Assembly (NCBI RefSeq): GCF_028858725.1
Contig: NC_084773.1
Location: forward strand, 7,492,350-7,556,349
Direction: 5' to 3'
Source: Colius striatus
Taxonomy: Eukaryota; Chordata; Aves; Coliiformes; Coliidae
Length of the DNA: 64,000 bases
Shown: positions 1 through 13,345 of the stretch, piece after piece
Position numbering within the stretch: the stretch's first letter is position 1
How the letters are laid out: the number at the start of each line of letters is the position of its first letter
Position numbers and translations under genes: made by a program
Notes under the pieces: model-generated
Told to the model about the DNA's origin: nothing
Seen by the model: only the letters and a program-made list of their open reading frames with translations
Databases searched by the model: none

Positions 1-564
1 TTATTATTATTAGCAAAGCGGGTGGCAATGCTGAACCAACCGCCCCCCGGCACCGTGCCGCGGGCAGCAGCTTTGCCTCGCCGTTAGGGTGTAAAGGCGG
101 CAAGGCAAGGCTCTGCCTTCCCCCTGCCCTCGCAGGATTTGTTACCCACCCGTGGCAGCTGGAGACGGAAGTCGTAGGCAAAGAGCAAAGCAAACAGCCC
201 CGGGCTCTGCCACCTGCCAGGGCTGACGGAGCCCCGGAGCCTTCTCCGGTGCTGCCAGAGGCAGCGGGGGGACTTGTCCGGCAACAGGAGGAGAAAGGCA
301 GCTGGGGATTGCGGGGAGCGCCGAGTTGCGGGAGGAAAGTGGGGACGGGCGAGTGGGCGAAGGGAGATGGGCGGGGGACCGGGTTAGGAGGGGGCACAGG
401 AGGAGGGGGACACGACTAAGAGAAAGAGAGGGGTCCAAGACCCCGGCAGTGTTCGTCCATGGAGTTTCCCGAAGAGGGAGGCAAAAAGCACTGGGAGGCG
501 TAGAACCAGGGAGACTAGGAGGGAGGGGAGGGGGCGGCGGCGGCGGACCCACGTACGCGCTTAC

Positions 565-680
565 CTGCCCTTCTCTCCGGCGCTACTTCTGCTGCGGGCT
601 TGGGCGAGCAAGCCCCCGGTAGCCAGCACAGCGATGCCGCGGCTTAGATACTATTCCGCGACCGTAATCCCGGCGGAGCC
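565..680 (-). promoter_or_regulatory. Probable non-coding first exon and CpG promoter of a gene off the left edge
   Basis: On the minus strand a strong splice donor (GCAG then GTAAG) ends at base 565, preceded by CpG-rich sequence with an inverted CCAAT box near 720. This looks like a 5' UTR exon whose intron runs through 1-564 and out of the window. No protein-coding exon is visible in 1-564. The gene is not identifiable; on human synteny GNAI2 would lie left of SEMA3B, but nothing here proves it. Confidence 0.4.
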
Positions 681-854
681 GAAGATTAAACCAGAGGCGG
701 TCCCGCCCCCAGCGCAACGGCTCCCAATCTGCGCGCCGCCGGGGCAGCGTCAGGGGCAGCGCAGTGGAGGGACCGGGCAGGGGGAGAGCGCAGCCGACCC
801 CAGCCTACTCCCCGCCCCGCCCACCGCCCCATCCGCTATCGCCGCCCACCGGGT

Positions 855-1085
855 ATTGATGCCTCACCGGGCATGGCCATCCCATGGGCATCGCCCACTC
901 CCCGGCCATCATCCAGGCCCTGGGCATCAGTGTCCCCCCGGGCATCATCACCCCACTGAGCATCGGTACCTAACCAAGCATCTCAACCTCACTGCACAGG
1001 GCCATCTCACAAGGCATCACCCACCCACCGGGGACCAACACCCCACTGGGGATCAACACCCCACAGGCACTGCTACCCGGGGTGC
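855..1085. repeat. Degenerate minisatellite
   Basis: Imperfect units of roughly 20 to 25 bases built around GGGCATC and CACCCCACTGGGGATCAA cores follow each other. Open frames over it (a His/Pro-rich one) come from the repeat and are not treated as a gene. Confidence 0.45.
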
Positions 1086-4000
1086 CCGGGGGCTACACCC
1101 AGCACTCACAGCAGCAGGGCTGTCACACTCACTTGAATCTAACCCAAAGGGCTAAATCCAGCACATCACATGCAGGTGCTGGGTTTTTCCCCCTGTTAGC
1201 GAGGGGCAGAGTCACCCACCAGTCGGGGAAGGCCCTCCCCAACCACCACCACACTCAGCTTTTCTTCTCAGCCTGGGAAATTCAAGCAGCCCACACGTTA
1301 AACCAGCCCAGCTGGCTGCCTTGCTTAGGGTGCTCACTGGGCCCACAGTGACTGCCTTGGTACCACCCAGTGCTGGGAACAAATGACCAAATTGAGACCA
1401 TCCAAATGTGACCCAGAGCTGGGGGGACAGTCTGGTCCCCCCCTCAAGCCTCCATCAAACTTCCCCATTTGAGTTAAAACATCTCTTTTTTTACATGGAG
1501 ACACAATTATGGGGTCTGTGCTCACAAAAGTGACCCAAAGAGGAAATTTCCTCTCCCAATAACATCCCACATGCCACTATGAGAGTTGATTGCTTCTGGC
1601 CAGCTATCAGCTCGGGTCCCCATGAGTTTCCTTCCCCTTCCCAAGGGCTGTCACCCCTCCTCTGCCCTCTGCCCCACCTGGCTTTTCCTTTGGGGTCCAG
1701 GCTGGAGAGAGGCCAGGGCTCGACGTCTCCCCCTCCCCGTGCAGAACAGCAAGCTCTGCAGAGCCGCCGCGCGTTGCCGGGAGCCTTTATTTGTGTTAAC
1801 GCATATCTTTCATAAATCCTCGTGAAGCCTCGGGATGGAAACGACTCCGTCTGCAGACAGCGAGTGTCGCCATCGGGCTGGGAGGAGGAAACCCTCCCCC
1901 GGCCCCACCGGCAGCAGCAGCAGCACCCTCTCACCCGCCGCCGTCGTGGGACATTTAATATTCAGCGGCAGCTCTGCCGTCACGCTCCCGGCGATCCCGC
2001 AGCTCCTGTTACCGCCGCTCTCCCGGGACTGGAGACATCCATTAACTAATTTCTAATAACAGCAGCATGCGTAAGTGCTGAACCAGCGCCGGCTGGCACG
2101 CCGAGGGGACCGGAGGCAGCCAGGTTTGGCGGCATGGAGGGGAAGGGGGGGGTCAGAGGCACCCAGAGCCATGGGCATGGCTGAGATCAGGCCATCTGCT
2201 TAACCCTTCCCCTGCCTCGGCAACGGCGGGTATCGGCCACGTGGCACCCGCGCAGAGACTTCCCAGGAAAAGGCGGCAACGTGACTCTCTGGGGATTGTA
2301 AAAGGATGCCGAGAGCTGCCACCCCGTAAGCAAACACGGTGTGGGTGGGTGGGGACGGGCAGAGCAGTCCCACAGCATGGGGTGCAGTGCCCAACGGTGG
2401 GGTGGGCACACACTGCAGAGCTGAGGTGCGGGCAGCAACTCAGAGCCTGCCTGTTCCTTCCCAGCCGCCAAACGTCCTGCTCCCCCTCCTGTTGGCATAA
2501 ATGTAACCATGCCCCCTTTCTATCATGCCCCCTTTTTACCGTGCCCTCTCTTGTGCAGAATGTGACATCTCTCTCCATCACTTCCCCACTTTCATCTGGG
2601 CAGAGAAGATGCCCATGCTGTCCCCAGCTGAGGCTTTGCAGAAAATCAGAGCAGTGTGAAGAAGAGGAGGAAAAGAGAGCAAAAACATCCACAAATCTCA
2701 CAGAGCCAGCCCCAGAAGATCCCCACAGCCCCACATGGCAGCTGCATCCCGATGCAGTTGAGCTGGCCGCGAAGTGGTGAGCTGGCACAGGGACCAGTCC
2801 CTTCACTATAGTCAGGGACAGCCTGGAAGAGGGATGGGCTGCAACCCTCCTCTGAGCCCCCTGAGTCCCACAGCAAGCCAGGGGTGACATCCTTGCTGGC
2901 TCCAGCCGTGTCAGACGTGAGCCCAGGCTCCAGTCAGTTGCAAAACTGCAGCCGTGTGGGTTTTCTCTGGCCAGCTGGAAAGTTTGACTGCCGATTCCCG
3001 GATGTGAGGAGCCTTCAGGGGAGCACAGCACCGCATGGAATGGCACGGTGTCCCTCCAGCTGAGAGCATCGTGCCTCACTGGTGGCAGGGGCTGAGCACC
3101 ATGCAAGCTGTGCCATGCCACATCCTCACCCACAGTCCACTGCTATGCACTTTGCCTTCTCACCAAGCCCCTCAACCAGAAGCTGCCTTATCTTTTATCC
3201 TTCAGCCACACTCAGAGGTTAATTAGATTAATCCAAGCACATAAAACTCCTCGACCTCAGAAGTGTCCCAGTGTGGACAAGGCCAAGCAGGACCCAGCCA
3301 CAACAAGCGGGTGCTGTGTGTGGCCGGGACATGTTCCACTTGCCTTGCTTGGTTTCTTTACCCAGCCTCTGTGCCCGCTGCTGCCTGCCTGCCTGCCATT
3401 CCTGGGGCCAAGATGTGAGATGGCAGGAAGATGCAGTGGAGATAACAGATCTGCAGCCCACGCAGTGCTCCCTCTCTGCCACTGCTGTGCCTTCTTGAGC
3501 GAGAAGTCTCCTGGCATTTGTCCTTGCTGGGAACATGCTGGTCCCCAGCACTGGCCATCCTGCAGGCACAGCCCCAGCATCACCCCCCAGCAGCCCTGAG
3601 ACCCTTGCTGTTCCCACAAAGCCATTGCCAGCACTGTGTGGGGTACAGTGGGGAGCAAGCGAAAGGGACTGGGAAAGCCAGTGGCATCAGAGGGATGTCC
3701 GTGGCCAATGCAGCAGGCTGGGAGGACGCTGGGGTGACACTTACCCCAGGCCATGCCCAGAGCAGAACATTTCCTCCCTCACGCCCCCACCTATCCCCCA
3801 GAGAAGCCCCCCCCCCCCGATGCCGGCAGTGTGGCACCTTGGCCCTGAGCCATGGGCAGTGAGGGGCAGCTCCTGGCCCCCTCCCTCGCCCTTGACCGCC
3901 ACCTGCCTTGCGGCACACGCTGTCATGCAGCAGGGCACAACAACAACAAGGACTAATTGGTTAATGTGATTTCAAAACATGATTTGCAATTATAACTCAC

Positions 4001-6830
4001 CAGAGAGCGTTCAATGATCCCGCACGTCGGGAGAGTGGGTTTTTCTCCTTCGTTTGTTCCTGGAACCTCGAAACCAATTAACTTTACAGAAGCCAGAAGC
4101 AAAGCACTGCTCAGCAGACCTGAAGGGTGGGTTATCTCTGTGCTCAATCACTTCCCTGCCAAGTGTTGCGCTGGGAACCAAGGACCCGAGGATGAGCCCT
4201 GGGGTAACCTTGCTGCTTCTCCTCACGGCACCATGGGGCGTGGAGGGGGTTCCGGGACCCTCAAACCCCGCAGCTCCCACCGGGATGCCGCTCCCACACA
4301 GAGCCAGCTTCATGGTTGAGCAGCTTCCAGCCATCAAGCACCATAGCTGCTTGGAAGTGCTTGAAGGCAACAGGATGCCTTGAGCCCTGGGAGATGGAGA
4401 CAAACTGTTCCTCTTGGCACTGGGGGACTGTGCCCTGTCACCTCTGGAGGTGCCAGCATCATCCTGTTTATCTCTGTCACCCAGACAGGGCAGTCGTATC
4501 ACTGCTGTCCCCACCGGCAGCAGCCACAGCTCCACCTGGGCCAGGGGCTTTGTTCCCATGGGCTTTGTCCTGTAGCAAGGGCTTAATGCCCTTAAGGCAA
4601 TTAAGCAAGGCCTTCAATGACTTTAAATGCAACTTAAATGTCTCTAAAGCTACACAATTCCCAAAACATTCAAATAATGGTCCAAAAACATCCAGCATCC
4701 AGTGCCCACCTCTGGTTCAGCTCCACTAAGTCTTGGTCCATTTCTCCCGTGTCCCCAGTTACTGGGCTCCATTGCTCCCCACATCCCACTAGAAAGCTGG
4801 GCATGGGGTCCGCAGCATTTTCCCTTGGGCAGGTGAAAGGGGGCTGGGTACCACCTGATGGAGGGATGCTCTGGCAGATGCCCCACGGGACAGTGCTGGG
4901 ACTTTGCACTGCTGGGGGATCCCTGCTTACAGAGGGACCCAGGGGACATGGCAGCAAACAGTGGATACTCCCATCTGCATGGGACCTGAAGGGTCTTTGG
5001 GCTCCCTGAGCCCTGGGGTTCTGTATCCCATGGGAAGCTCAGCATCCCACACTGCAGCCTCCCAGGATCTTCAGTGGAGCACAGAGGAGGCATGAGGCAA
5101 TGTCAGCTGCACAGGACAGCAGGGCTGGGCTGCCCTAACACCCCAAAATCTGCCTGGGTCAGGGGTGGGGACAGACCTCTCAGCCAAACCCCCTGGGATG
5201 CCACATCCAGGGCCAAATCACAACTGGGGTGAGCAGTTAATGTTTAGCAGAGCAGGAGTAGGGCTCTGGTGTGGGGCAGAAGAAGGAAATATGGGGCAGT
5301 GTTGGGGGATCAGCAATAACCAGTGAGTTCTCCCCTTTAAACCTGAGCTCACCAGAGAGCTGTCAGGAGCAGGAGCTGTCAGGGAGCCCCAGGGGTGGGC
5401 AGTCACACTGCTTGAGGCCTTGGAGGTGTGGTGGCAGATGGCTGGGGAGCAGGGGAGCACTGGGGATGCCTTTTGGCTCACACCACTGTAACATCCTTGT
5501 TTCAAGATATAAATAACTGGGCCAAAAACAGACATGGCCACAGCCATGTCCCTCCTCTCCCCCAAGAGCAGCGGTCGGTCGGGAACAGACGAAGGAGCAG
5601 ACATGGCTCATGCAGCCCCACTGAAGCCATGGTCTGCTCTGGCTCCCCACTGGAGGCACTGGCAGGGCCGGGGTGACTGCCAGTCCTGGGGCCAGTTGGT
5701 GCCACAGGGTCCTGCTGGGTGTGATCCGGCCACGAGGAGGAGAGGGGATAAAGGCCCTTTCATGGCTCGCCAGGGGAAAGGATTCAGTAAGTGAAACACA
5801 AAAGGAAGTGCCGGTGCTCAGAAGTGAGGCTGCCATGTCCCCCTGCACCGCCGTCCCTCAGCACCCGCAGCAGTGGGTCACAGGGGGTGGCCGTCCTAAC
5901 CAGGGGGCAGATGGAGAATGCTGGGTGCTGGGGTCCCAGCAGGCATCTCAGGGTCCCCATCAGCATCTACCAGCCTTGTGCTTGGGTGGGCTGAGCCTGG
6001 CACCCTTTCAGGCTGGGCACCGCTGGCATGGTGGCCTTCTCCATGGTTGGGAAAGCCTCAGGGCAGCTGCCCCTCTCCCTCCCCTCGGAGCTGGCCAACA
6101 ATTGGCTGCCTGGGGGACGTCGGCCTTGATCTGCATCACTGGCCGTCCCCACGGCCGAGCAAACAGAGAGGAAAACAGCCCCATCCGGCCCCCTCCAGCA
6201 CTGTCACATGGCCCAGCACTTGGCACCACCAGCTCTCCGAGCACCAGGACCCCCACCGCTGGGCACGGCTGACAGCGCTGCCCCGCTCAGTGCTGCCAGA
6301 GTGGGTGGCAGTACAGACTCACCAGCCCCACAGCCAGGAAGGAGACCAGGGACTGCAGGGGCTGAGCCAGGGGCAGGGAGAACAGGAGCAGCATCAGTAC
6401 ACACCCAGCTGGTGGAGGGGCTGTGCTGAAGCAGCCAGTGTGCTGGGGTAGCCCGGGAACCACTGGCCCTGGGTGCGTGGCAGACCCTCCTTGCCCAATC
6501 CAGGGGTCAGCTTGCCCAGTGCAGCGCTGTTTGCGTGGGGCTGGGCCAGCTGGGGCCAGCTGGTCGGCAGCAGGTAGCCAACATGCGACAGGGGCACGTG
6601 CCACGGCCCTGCCCAGCCGCCCCACACGCTCCTCCCAAGCCCGATTGCCTGAAATCCTGTCAATAGAGACAGCACTTCATGGAAATCCCGCCCCCCTTCC
6701 CCCCAGGCCCTTCCCGGAGCTCCCTTGTCAGAGTGATATCCCACTCCGGCCGGAGGCCACCCAAACGCCCCCTCGCACGTGCTCTGCAGCACTTCGGGAC
6801 CCTTTTCCCTGGCTGCGGGCAGCGGGTCCC
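1086..6830. other. Intergenic, no gene recognised
   Basis: Short open frames on both strands have no recognisable family, no coherent splice pattern and the composition of GC-rich non-coding DNA. AT-rich islands at about 1,780-2,060, 3,945-4,090 and 4,580-4,690 stand out against the background and could be conserved regulatory elements, which cannot be tested without another bird genome. Confidence 0.5.
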
Positions 6831-6839
6831 AGCCGTCAC

Positions 6840-8500
6840 TAACACCAGGCTCGGCTAGCTAAGGGAAGCGGTCGGCCGGGATGGGCATGGGGGATGCCAC
6901 GACCAGCAGCGATGCTCACGGTGGCAGCACGGCCAGGGTGGGGACAGGGGACACGAGCTTCCAGCTGCCCTCCCGCCGCTGCAGCTCCAGCTTGTCCTCG
7001 GGGAGGACAGGGCACGGATGCCAAGCCACGGGCGGCTGCTCCAGCTCTGCCGACGGCGCTCCCCGCCCCCCGTCCCGCCTGCAGCAAGGTGAGCGCAGTG
7101 CCGAGGCCGGCCGGCCGCTCCCGGTCCCCGCCGGGCCAAGGGCCGGGCACGGCGCCGGTGACGCGGCCACCCCGTGACGGCGTGGGCAGAGGGAGCGTGG
7201 CCAGGCCACCTCTGCCACGGCTGGCGATGGCCCAGCCCCACCACGCCGGTCACGGTCGGGAGAGGGGCGGGAGACCGAGGACCAGGGGCCGTTCCGCAGC
7301 CCCACAGTCGCGTCGGGCAGCCCCACGCCGGGCCCGGCCCGCCCCAGCCCGCCCCAGCCCGTGATCCTCCCCGCCCCAGCCCGCCCCAGCCCGTGATCCT
7401 CCCCGCCCCGCCGCTGGGACTCGCCCCGGCCCGGCCCCGCGGGCCACCACCGCCCTCTGATGGCAACCGGCGGCACGGCCGGGGCTCAGCCTGCCTGCAC
7501 CCACCCTGCGCTCATCCCCAACCCCATGTCTCGGGGGTGGCAGCGGAGAGGATGCTCCAGCACCCTGGCAATCTACCCACCCTGCAGCCCCGGCTCTCTC
7601 CCGCAGGAACGGGGTGGCCTCCGCACGTCGTGGCCCCCGGCCACCCAAAGTCACCCATGGAGCTCAGCATCGCGCGGTGCCCCGCGGGTTCACGCAGCAC
7701 GGCGCGGCACCCCGGCTCCCCCATCCCTCCCCGCGGCAGGAGCCGGCGTGAGCTGCCCGCGCCCGGCGGCTTTGCCTGTCTCCAGAGCCGCTAGGGCAGC
7801 CGTGCCAGTGCCGGGACGCCGTGCCAGTTCCTGGACACCGTTCCAACATTTTCTTGCCTTCAGATGAAACTTTCTGCTTGTTTGGGGTTATTTTTTATTA
7901 AATTGGTGCTGGTTGCCTTCCGTGCCCGGCTGCCTCGCCCTGACGCCCTGCCAGCAGGCAGCTGCGCTGAGCCCGAACCTTTCGGAGGCTGGCGCAGGCG
8001 TGGGCTGGGAGATCAGCCTCCGCTCCGGAGATGGGCTCCTTCCCGTCGCGACCCGGAGCGCTGTCCCCTCTGCTCCTTCCAGTAAGCGCTGAGGTCACCC
8101 CAGGGTGCCCGGCCACTAGAAAGACCTCTCTTTCCCGTCCTGCACGGCTCCTGCCGGGACAGAGCCGCCACATCCCCGGCTCCCTCCATGCCGGGTGGGC
8201 AACGGGGACTATGCGGCTCGAACCGGCCCGGCCCGGCCGAGGGCTCGTTACACATTTACCCGACGTTAATGAGGCGGCACAAGGTGTTCCCGGCCTTCGG
8301 ACCACGGGGATGCTTCGCAGGCAGCCATGCAGCCCCTCGGCCCCGGCGGGGCAGGGCTCTGGGGGTCCCGTGGGGTGAGTCCCCCAAGGAACGGGCACGG
8401 CGGCGGCAGCCACGTCCCCTTTCTCTTCCTCCAGCCCCGCTGGGCCGGGCTTTGCACGAGCAGATGAGGCGGAAGGGGAAGGCAACGAGGGCCTTTTCCC
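6840..8500. other. CpG-rich intergenic block, no gene recognised
   Basis: CpG density is high in 6,840-7,460 and again in 7,980-8,480. No recognisable coding exon was found. It could hold an unrecognised promoter or alternative 5' exons of SEMA3B, which is inference only. Confidence 0.35.
7339..7410. repeat. Tandem repeat, 32-bp unit, two copies
   Basis: The unit GCCCCAGCCCGTGATCCTCC followed by CCGCCCCAGCCC occurs twice head to tail, starting at 7,351 and 7,383, with a partial copy before it. Confidence 0.8.
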
Positions 8501-11200
8501 TAGTACCCCTCCAAGGATCAGGTGGACAGGGACGGGTCCTTGGGGACGTCGGCTCCATGGCTGCGATCAGAGGAAGCCGGGGCTCGCTTGTGCCTCTCCT
8601 GCCTTTCTCAGCACAGGGAGAGGCGATGGCAGCACCCCGGGGAGCCCGGGGGTCCCAAGGGGCTGTCCCTGAGCGACTGGCCGGGTCGCTGGGTGCACGG
8701 GGAGGACACGGGACACAGTTGCCTTTTGTTGGTGCCGGCCCCGGGAGCAGGGACCGGGGCTTTGCGTCCCCTCCCTCCGCCCCCGCCGCCGGCGGGACTG
8801 ACGCCCGGCACCGGGGATTTGGGGTTTAAAGAGCAGGCGGCAGCCGCAGCCCCGGCTTACCCGAGGGGCGAGGAGGCCGGCGAGCTCCAGCAGAGCCCAT
8901 GCACTGCAGCAGGTGAGATGGCGGCCGCGGGGCACCACGTTGCCCCACCGAGGGGGGACACGGGGACTTGGGAGGTGGGATCCCACCCAGGGGGGCTGCC
9001 AGGTCCCCATCTCCCCTCGGTGGGTGCCGAGTGCTGGTGGGCTTAGACACAATCTCGAATGGGAAGAGGAATTGTCAGGCATGCGCCGTCTCCTTGTCCC
9101 CATCACCCCACGGCTGAGTAGGGACTCTCAAGCTGTGACCCAACTGGGGTGGCCAGGGTGAGCACTGCCATGCTGGGGGGTTTTCTCAAGTGATGCCTGT
9201 TCCCTGAGCTCTGGTTTATAGGAAAGGGAGGTTCATTTGGTGCCCTCCCACCTGTGGCTCCTGCATCGTGCTCACCAGCCGGGCCCTGGGCAGGGATTGC
9301 ACTGGCTGGCACCTGGGTGAGCTCTGAGCAATTTGGGGAAAAGGGGAGACCGATTGTAGCCACGGGGCTGGGCAGGAGCAGGAGCTGGGCCAGCAGACAA
9401 GGCCCTATTGTGCTGTGCTGGGGCCGCCGGCTCGGCCGTCAATAGCCGCATTATGCTCCGTGGCGGCCCCCCCGGCCTTCCCAGCCGCCGAGGCTCTGCG
9501 GGAGCTCCGTGGGAGGCAATCTGAAGTGGCTGTTGTGTTGGGGTCCAGGGTGAGACAAGGAGGAGGGTAGACCAGGACCCCTCTGCCACCTCCTGGCTGG
9601 GTGCCGATGAGTGCTGTGGCAGTGGGATGCTGCGCTCCCTGATGCCATGAGCTTTGGGAACAAGATGCCCTAGATGGGGAACGGGTAGTCTCAGGGGGCA
9701 CCTGGGCATCCCTGTCCCCACTCCCCTGCCCTCACCATCCTGCCAGGCATCATCCGTGCCCAGGGTGGCTGTGGCTGGGCCACACTGCTGAGTAGTGCCC
9801 TAGGGCAGCGGTGAGTGAGCAGCAAGGGGCTGACATCAGTCCCGGCGAGGATGCAGAGGGCCCAGCGGGAGCAGATGAACAGTCCCACATGCTTCCTGGT
9901 GAGACACACCCTGGCTAAAATTACCAACCCATTGGCAGGGCTACCAGCCTGTTTTTAAAGCCCTGGATGGGCTGGATGCTGCTGGTTGGTGTAGTACAGG
10001 GCAGGGCCAGAGGGTCTGGGGCAAGGCAGCATCTCCCCTGCCCTCCCATGGAACGAGTAGAGGGCTGGGCCAGTGGCAGAGAGCCTGCGTGCTACGTCCC
10101 ACACACTGTGGCTCTGCCAAAGCTCCTGCACCACTGGGATGGTTTTGAGAAGCTTCAAGCTCAAACAACTTTCAGTGCATGGGATCCAACCCCTCTCCTT
10201 GCCCCAGAGTCAGGCTGACAGTGGCCATGAAGCCAAGGGCAGAGAGTCACTCCAGGGCAGCAGGTTGAGAAGTCAAGGATCCTTCTCTTTCTCTAAAAGC
10301 CATTTTGCTGCCCAAGAGAGGTGGAATGTCTCCTCCTTCATCACCACCCCAAGGGTTCACCACGCACCTTGTGGCTTGTACCAAAAGCAAAAAATGCAAT
10401 CTTCTTCTTCCCAACTCTTGGTACAGATATGCTCAGGCACCAGAGTGCACCCAGCACCCCAGAGCTCTTGGGCAGCCGCAGTCAGCCTGGTGCAGGATGG
10501 GGACTGTTAATAGGGGATTAGCTGGGCTACAGCAGCATGGCACAGCCAGGAGCCAGATACTTAATCCCGGCAAGAATGCGCCGGGGCCACGCAGGTTCCT
10601 GCTGTGGGGGTCTTCAACCAGTGTGCTATGATGGGGGCTGTTAAAACAGGAAAGATAGATAGCTCCTTTCTGAAGTAAAATAGGCTATAGAAAAGCACTA
10701 GATTCTTAGCCACCACACTACAAGGATGTAATGGCTCAGGTACATTTGCTTGGCACACTTGGGACTCCATGGGCTCCATCCTTTCACCGAGTATGTGGCA
10801 GCTCAGGCCATGTGTGTAGGCTGGGGTGAGGATACCTCTTCTCCCTCTGCTTCCCTCTCTTCCCCCAGCAAACCAGCGGCATCATCAGGAGTGCTGGCAA
10901 AGGCCACCCTGCTGCACAAGCACATCTCTTGATAGGAGCAGGGTCATACCAAGCCCAGATAGCACAGGGTTAGCATGATGCATCTCACCTTGTCCTCCTG
11001 GGTTTTGGCCAGTGCCAGCCACAATGGCTCCATTGGGGCAGAGGGATGCTCCCCAGGCCTCAGGGAGATGGGAGGCCACCCTGCAGCGCCCTCACACCGG
11101 GTCACCCCACAGGCCCCTGAAACATTGCCAGGGATTTCCCAGCAAATTGTCCTCATCCCCGGGGCTAGTGGATGCGCATCCCAACCCTTCTCTCTCCATG
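8501..11200. other. Intergenic, no gene recognised
   Basis: No exon with a known family match, no repeat family recognised with confidence. A short AT-richer patch at 10,640-10,730 may be an old degraded interspersed repeat. Confidence 0.45.
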
Positions 11201-11219
11201 CGAGCTGTCCATCAGCCGC

Positions 11220-11900
11220 TGGCCCTGGTCACCCGTCCGATGGCAGGGACACATTCCCCGCCGTGCGGGCTCACCCGCCGGTACGGGAGGTGTGGGAGCC
11301 GTTGGCCGCTGCCGCGCCGCCCCCGGGAGCCCCGCGGAGGTGGAGCGGAGCCGTTTCCTGCTGCAAACACCGCTGGGGGCTCGGGCGGTGCTGGCACAGC
11401 TGCCGCCGCTCGGCGGAGCCGGAATCGCCAGGAGAGATTTGGCCGAGGCAGCGATCCCCGGGCGCGGATCCGCCGGCAGCAGGGAAGGGATCAAAGAGCG
11501 GAGGCGCCGGCACCTGCTGACGCTGCCGGCGGTGACACCCCCGGGCTGGCGGGGAGCCAGGCCGCTGGCACCCGGCCGTGCCACCTTCCGCGGGGATGGC
11601 AGCGAGCACGGGCACGAGGGCGGGGTGCTGCTGGTCACGCCTGTTCCAGCTGGGGACCCTGCCCGTGCCCGTGCCCTGCGGCTGCGGCGCTTTGCCAGCA
11701 AAGCGGGAAGGGGGTGGCCGGCGGGCGACGTGGCGCATCCCTCCCGCGCCGTCTTTTTCCGGGATGGAAGCCCGGCCCTTCTGACGCCTGATGGTTTCTC
11801 CAGGCGGAGCCGCCGGCGGCGAGGTCCTCGCAGGGCTCCGGGGCTGAGGTGACAGTGACGCCACCGAGCCACCTCACCACGAGTGCTGGGAGCGGCGCCG
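11220..11900. other. Orphan CpG-rich island
   Basis: Very high CpG density with long overlapping open frames on both strands, as expected when stop codons are scarce in GC-rich DNA. No recognised protein. It lies about 3.4 kb upstream of the SEMA3B coding start and could be an alternative promoter or an unannotated transcript start. Confidence 0.45.
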
Positions 11901-12490
11901 GGTGGAAAGGTCCCGGCTGGGTGGAGGGAAACTGAGGCACGGTGCTGGCACGGCACAGGAAGGTACCCACTGTGCAGGGCAGGGCACGGCATCCGTGTCC
12001 TCATTATCCCAGACAGTCAGGCTCCAGCATGGCAGGCCGGGACGGTGGAGACAGGGACACCATGCCCAACCCTGTGGGGGCCACCCAGCCTAAAGTCCTG
12101 CTGTAGTGCATGGCCAGAGTTTTACGGCGGAGTAACCCCTGCTTCCCTACCACCCGCCTCCATCCCCTCGCTGTCCCCGGCCCCCTTGCCGCCCGTGACG
12201 CTTGGCTGGCGCTTGTCAGCGTAGCATAACCAGAAGGGGAACAAGCGGCAGTGGTGCCCGTCAGCACGCTGATACTCCCGGGCCGGCAGAAGGAGGGTTA
12301 CCAGCAGTGAGACGGAAGGGCAGTGCACGGACACCCAGTCTGGCACGGCTCCTCCTGCATGCTGCTGCCCTACCTGTGCCTGCCTGCACGGCTCCCGCTG
12401 CCTGCCGAACCCATGCCAGCTCCCTGCCTGCACCTGCACCTGACCTGCCTGTACCCACTGCCGGCTTGCCGGCACCTGCTACCAGCCTGC

Positions 12491-12560
12491 ACACATTGCT
12501 GGCCACCTGCAGTCGTTGCTGGCCACCCGCACTCGCTGCCGGCCACCTGCACTCGCTGCC
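12491..12560. repeat. Tandem repeat, 20-bp unit, about 3.5 copies
   Basis: Three near-identical units of the form GGCCACCTGCACTCGCTGCC begin at 12,501, 12,521 and 12,541, with a partial unit before them. The surrounding 12,400-12,620 is a looser CTGCCTGC-rich array. Confidence 0.75.
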
Positions 12561-13019
12561 CCCACCCCGCACCCTGCACCTGCCTGTTCCCGCTGCCTGC
12601 CCGCCCCCCGCCTCCCCACTCATGCTGGACCTGCCTGCCCGGACTCCTGCACCCACAGGTAGAGACAGCCAGGGGCGCGGCGGAGGGGGCGGAGGACAAG
12701 GCAGGGGGTGGCCCCCAAGGCAGCCCGCGTCCCCCGGCGCCCCGAGCCCTGCCGGCCGAGGCACGCGTGGCTCCGCTGCCGGCACCGCTCGGCACTTGCT
12801 ATTCTTGGCAGCGGCGGCTGGAAAATGGGAGGCAGCGGAGGAATTTTGTTTGCTCTGGGCTGGGCCCGGGCCAGACATCTGGGCTGCAGCTGAGCGGGGC
12901 GCGGGACCGGCCCCCCGCCGCCCCTGGCACGGCCTCCGGTGCCCCCCAGTACGGCCCCAGCACACCCTGGCACAGCCCCCGGCACCGTGGGGACGAGGTT
13001 GCCCGGTCGCCCGTGCGCT

Positions 13020-13345
13020 GAGCCATGCGTGCGCCGACCCACGCGTGCTCAGCTCCGCGCCGCGGGCCGCGAGGTCAGGCCGGGTGTCAGCGCGGGCCGC
13101 TCGCGGCTGTGCCCGTGGGTGAGCGTGCGAGCGCGCACGCGTGATTTTGTGGTGGCGTGTGAGTGAGAGAGCGCGTGTTCGCACGCGCGCGTGTGCTTGC
13201 GTGTTTTACGCGTGCGTGGGTTTGAGCGATCCGTTCGCGCGTGTGCGCGTCCGTGAGCGTGCGGTCGCGCGCGAGTGTCCGGTCGCCCCTTCGCGTGTGC
13301 GCATTCGCCCACGCGCGCTCCTGCCCACGCGTGCCCGCACGTGCG
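13020..13345. repeat. Alternating CG/TG-rich low-complexity tract
   Basis: Long stretches of alternating pyrimidine and purine, dominated by CGCG, GTGCG and CGTG steps, just upstream of the SEMA3B-side CpG island. This composition is prone to left-handed (Z) DNA. No unit repeats cleanly. Confidence 0.6.

Noticed and set aside
11012-13122. Several long open frames on both strands
   Set aside because: Pro/Ala/Arg/Gly-rich, mutually overlapping, in CpG- and repeat-rich DNA with no recognised family.
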